Below are positions 13,639 through 15,396 of a DNA stretch of 15,396 bases, piece by piece. The DNA comes from Sandaracinobacteroides sp041909755 (GTDB lineage Bacteria > Pseudomonadota > Alphaproteobacteria > Sphingomonadales > Sphingomonadaceae). Both the position numbers and the translations under genes were made by a program. The notes beneath the pieces are model-generated. The model was not told the origin of the DNA and made no database searches. It saw nothing but the letters and a program-made list of their open reading frames with translations. The stretch covers positions 1 through 15,396 of the forward strand of contig NZ_JAYRCW010000065.1 in assembly GCF_041909755.1 (NCBI RefSeq), given 5' to 3'. Positions within the stretch are counted from its first letter, which is position 1. Each line of letters begins with the position of its first letter.

Positions 13639-15171
13639 ATGGCCGACCAGATCCTGATTTTCGACACCACCTTGCGAGACGGCGAGCAATCGCCCGGCTG
13701 TTCCATGAACCTGGAGGAAAAGCTGCGCGTGGCCGCCCAGCTGGAAGCCCTGGGCGTGGACATCATCGAAGCCGGCTTCGCCATCGCATCCGAAGGCGAT
13801 TTCGAGGCGGTGCAGGCCGTCGCCCGGCAATGCGACCGTGCCGTGGTGGCAAGCCTGGCGCGGGCGGCGCGCGCCGACATCGAGCGGGCGGGCGCGGCGC
13901 TGAAGCCCGCGAAGCGGCCCCGCATCCACACCTTCATCGCGACATCGCCGCTGCACATGCGGGTGAAGCTGTCGAAATCACCCGAACAGGTGCTGGAATC
14001 GATCCGCGAATCCGTGAGCCTGGCGCGCAACCTGGTGGACGATGTGGAATGGTCCGCCGAGGACGCGACCCGGTCCGAGCCGGATTTCCTGGCGAAGGCG
14101 ATCGAGACGGCGATTCAGGCCGGCGCGCGCACCATCAACCTGCCGGACACCGTGGGCTATGCGACGCCGGAAACCTATGGCGCGATGTTCCGCGACATGA
14201 TCGGGCGGGTTCCGAATTCCGACAAGGCGGTGTTTTCCACCCATTGCCACAATGATCTGGGGCTTGCCGTCGCCAACACGCTGGCAGCCGTGATGTCGGG
14301 CGCGCGGCAGGTGGAAAGCACGATCAACGGCATCGGGGAGCGGGCCGGGAACGCGGCGGTGGAGGAAATCGCCATGGCGCTGAAGGTGCGGCACGACGTG
14401 CTGCCCTATCGCACCGGAATCGTTTCCACCGAAATCACCCGGGCTTCGCGGCTGATTTCCGCCGTGACGGGGATGCATGTGCAGCCCAACAAGGCGATCG
14501 TGGGCGCGAACGCCTTCGCGCATGAAAGCGGCATCCACCAGGACGGGATGCTGAAGGACAGCTCCACCTACGAGATCATGACGCCGGAAAGCGTGGGCCA
14601 GTCCCATTCCAGCCTGGTGCTGGGCAAGCATTCGGGCCGCGCCGCGTTCAAGGACAAGCTGGACAGCCTGGGCTATCAGCTGTCCGACAACGAGTTCCAG
14701 GACGCCTTCCAGCGCTTCAAGGCGCTGGCGGATGCGAAGAAGCAGGTGTTCGACGAGGATATCGTGGCGCTGGTGGACGACGAGGTGCTGCGCGGGCACG
14801 ACCGCATCCAGGTGACGGAGGTGGAAGTCTATTGCGGCTCTGCCGGGCCGCAGCGGGCGATCCTGACCCTGCTGGTGGACGGCGAGGAGCTGACGGCCGC
14901 GACCAAGGGCAATGGCCCGGTGGATGCGCTGTTCAACGCCGTGCGCAAGCTGGTGCCGCACGAGGATGCGACGCTGGAGCTTTACGAGGTTTCGGCCGTG
15001 ACGGCGGGCACCGACGCGCAGGCCGAGGTGAGCGTGGTGCTGGCCGAAAATGGCCGGACCGTGCGCGGCGTGGGCGCCCACAACGACACGTTGGTGGCGA
15101 GCGCCCGGGCCTATGTGAACGCGCTGAACAAGCTGGTGGTGAAGCGGGGCCGCAGCGCGCTGGCGGCCTGA
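13639..15171 (+). CDS. leuA: 2-isopropylmalate synthase
   Basis: Condenses acetyl-CoA with 2-ketoisovalerate, the first committed step of leucine biosynthesis. The 510 residues fit the bacterial LeuA1 type. The TIM barrel has FDTTLRDGEQSPG (8-20; R13, D14), GFAIASEGDF (46-55), NLPDTVGYATPE (167-178), the metal-binding H202 and H204 in THCHNDLGLAVAN, and the second signature GIGERAGNAAVEEI (231-244). HESGIHQDGMLK (295-306) follows in the linker subdomain. The C-terminal LeuA regulatory domain (about 380-505, with GPQRAILTLLVDG and GNGPVDALFNAVRKL) is where leucine usually binds for feedback inhibition. ATG 13639 has AAGAGG five bases upstream. The leader peptide and alternative RNA structures just upstream suggest transcriptional attenuation in addition to enzyme feedback. 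It appears to be a single gene, ending at a strong terminator. Confidence 0.97.
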   Translation: MADQILIFDTTLRDGEQSPGCSMNLEEKLRVAAQLEALGVDIIEAGFAIASEGDFEAVQAVARQCDRAVVASLARAARADIERAGAALKPAKRPRIHTFIATSPLHMRVKLSKSPEQVLESIRESVSLARNLVDDVEWSAEDATRSEPDFLAKAIETAIQAGARTINLPDTVGYATPETYGAMFRDMIGRVPNSDKAVFSTHCHNDLGLAVANTLAAVMSGARQVESTINGIGERAGNAAVEEIAMALKVRHDVLPYRTGIVSTEITRASRLISAVTGMHVQPNKAIVGANAFAHESGIHQDGMLKDSSTYEIMTPESVGQSHSSLVLGKHSGRAAFKDKLDSLGYQLSDNEFQDAFQRFKALADAKKQVFDEDIVALVDDEVLRGHDRIQVTEVEVYCGSAGPQRAILTLLVDGEELTAATKGNGPVDALFNAVRKLVPHEDATLELYEVSAVTAGTDAQAEVSVVLAENGRTVRGVGAHNDTLVASARAYVNALNKLVVKRGRSALAA

Positions 15172-15201
15172 CGCGCGGCGGCGCCACACCGCCGGACACG
15201 C

Positions 15202-15234
15202 AAAAAGGGCGGGGGATCATCCCCCGCCCTTTTT
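15202..15234. terminator. Strong bidirectional intrinsic terminator
   Basis: AAAAAGGGCGGGGG (15202-15215) and CCCCCGCCCTTTTT (15221-15234) form a perfect 14-bp inverted repeat around a five-base loop ATCAT. The GC-rich core is flanked by A-run and T-run, so it works as a terminator on both strands. It lies 31 bp after the leuA stop and 52 bp beyond the end of the convergent minus-strand gene. Confidence 0.95.
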
Positions 15235-15285
15235 CGTGCCGGCCGGGCCGTCGGCGTTCCGAAGGCCCATGCGCCTGCATCAGCT

Positions 15286-15396
15286 TCAGGCGGCCTTGGC
15301 CTTGCACTTCGCCGTCGCCATCATTCCGACGTTCAGCATCAGCTCGTCGCCCTTGCCCTGAATGGTCGTCTGGCCGTTGGAATATTTGAAGCCGGA
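15286..15396 (-). CDS. C-terminal fragment, possible MliC-like lysozyme inhibitor
   Basis: Only the last 36 residues of a minus-strand gene are visible; the rest lies beyond the right edge. They read SGFKYSNGQTTIQGKGDE, then a hydrophobic strand, and end near TAKCKAKAA with TGA at 15286-15288. The pattern of SG-x-x-Y-S-x-G, a short strand, KGDE, and a terminal cysteine resembles the C-terminal half of the MliC family. That family comprises periplasmic or membrane-bound inhibitors of C-type lysozyme, in which this cysteine forms a disulfide. The resemblance is from memory and the fragment is short, so the family call is tentative. A coding end here is well supported because the bidirectional terminator follows it. 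Confidence 0.5.
   Translation of the reverse strand, partial: SGFKYSNGQTTIQGKGDELMLNVGMMATAKCKAKAA

Overview
The window is a dense, GC-rich stretch of bacterial chromosome. Gene content and order point to an alphaproteobacterium, most likely in the Sphingomonadales. The indicators are leuS next to a DUF3576-type lipoprotein and followed by lptE and holA, a GAF-domain nitrogen-PTS enzyme I (PtsP), high third-position GC, and intergenic REP-like palindromes of the CCCGGG type. That placement is an inference from gene content, not a phylogenetic test. Almost all of the window is housekeeping. I see no phage, insertion sequence, CRISPR array, tRNA or rRNA.

Left part (1-7747, all minus strand). 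Reading in the direction of transcription, a DUF3576-like lipoprotein (7747) starts a tightly packed run. It continues with leuS (leucyl-tRNA synthetase), lptE (LPS-assembly lipoprotein), holA (DNA polymerase III delta), a four-helix membrane histidine kinase and a LytTR response regulator. Joints are 4-bp overlaps or gaps of about 10 bp, so one operon is likely. A 205-bp gap carrying at least two palindromic elements follows. After it come a small uncharacterised gene and the N-terminal 225 residues of argB (acetylglutamate kinase), which runs off the left edge.

Middle (7748-8851). A 287-bp divergent spacer separates the leuS operon from a single plus-strand gene. That gene encodes a secreted, probably outer-membrane beta-rich protein of unknown function. 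It ends with a stem-loop, convergent with ptsP.

Right part (8852-15396). lysC (aspartate kinase), a nitronate-monooxygenase-family flavoprotein and ptsP form a translationally coupled minus-strand unit. Divergent from lysC lies leuA (2-isopropylmalate synthase). The 280-bp lysC/leuA spacer holds the most interesting element in the window: a short open frame with five leucine codons within six consecutive codons. It is followed by RNA segments that can form either a 14-pair long-range helix or an overlapping hairpin. This is the layout of a leucine-responsive transcription attenuator. leuA ends at a strong bidirectional terminator, and beyond it is the C-terminal end of a possible MliC-like (lysozyme inhibitor) protein.

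Themes. Leucine metabolism appears twice, as leuS and as leuA with its attenuator. Aspartate-family and arginine biosynthesis enzymes and nitrogen-PTS signalling make up most of the rest. The envelope is represented by LptE, the orphan outer-membrane protein and the MliC-like fragment.
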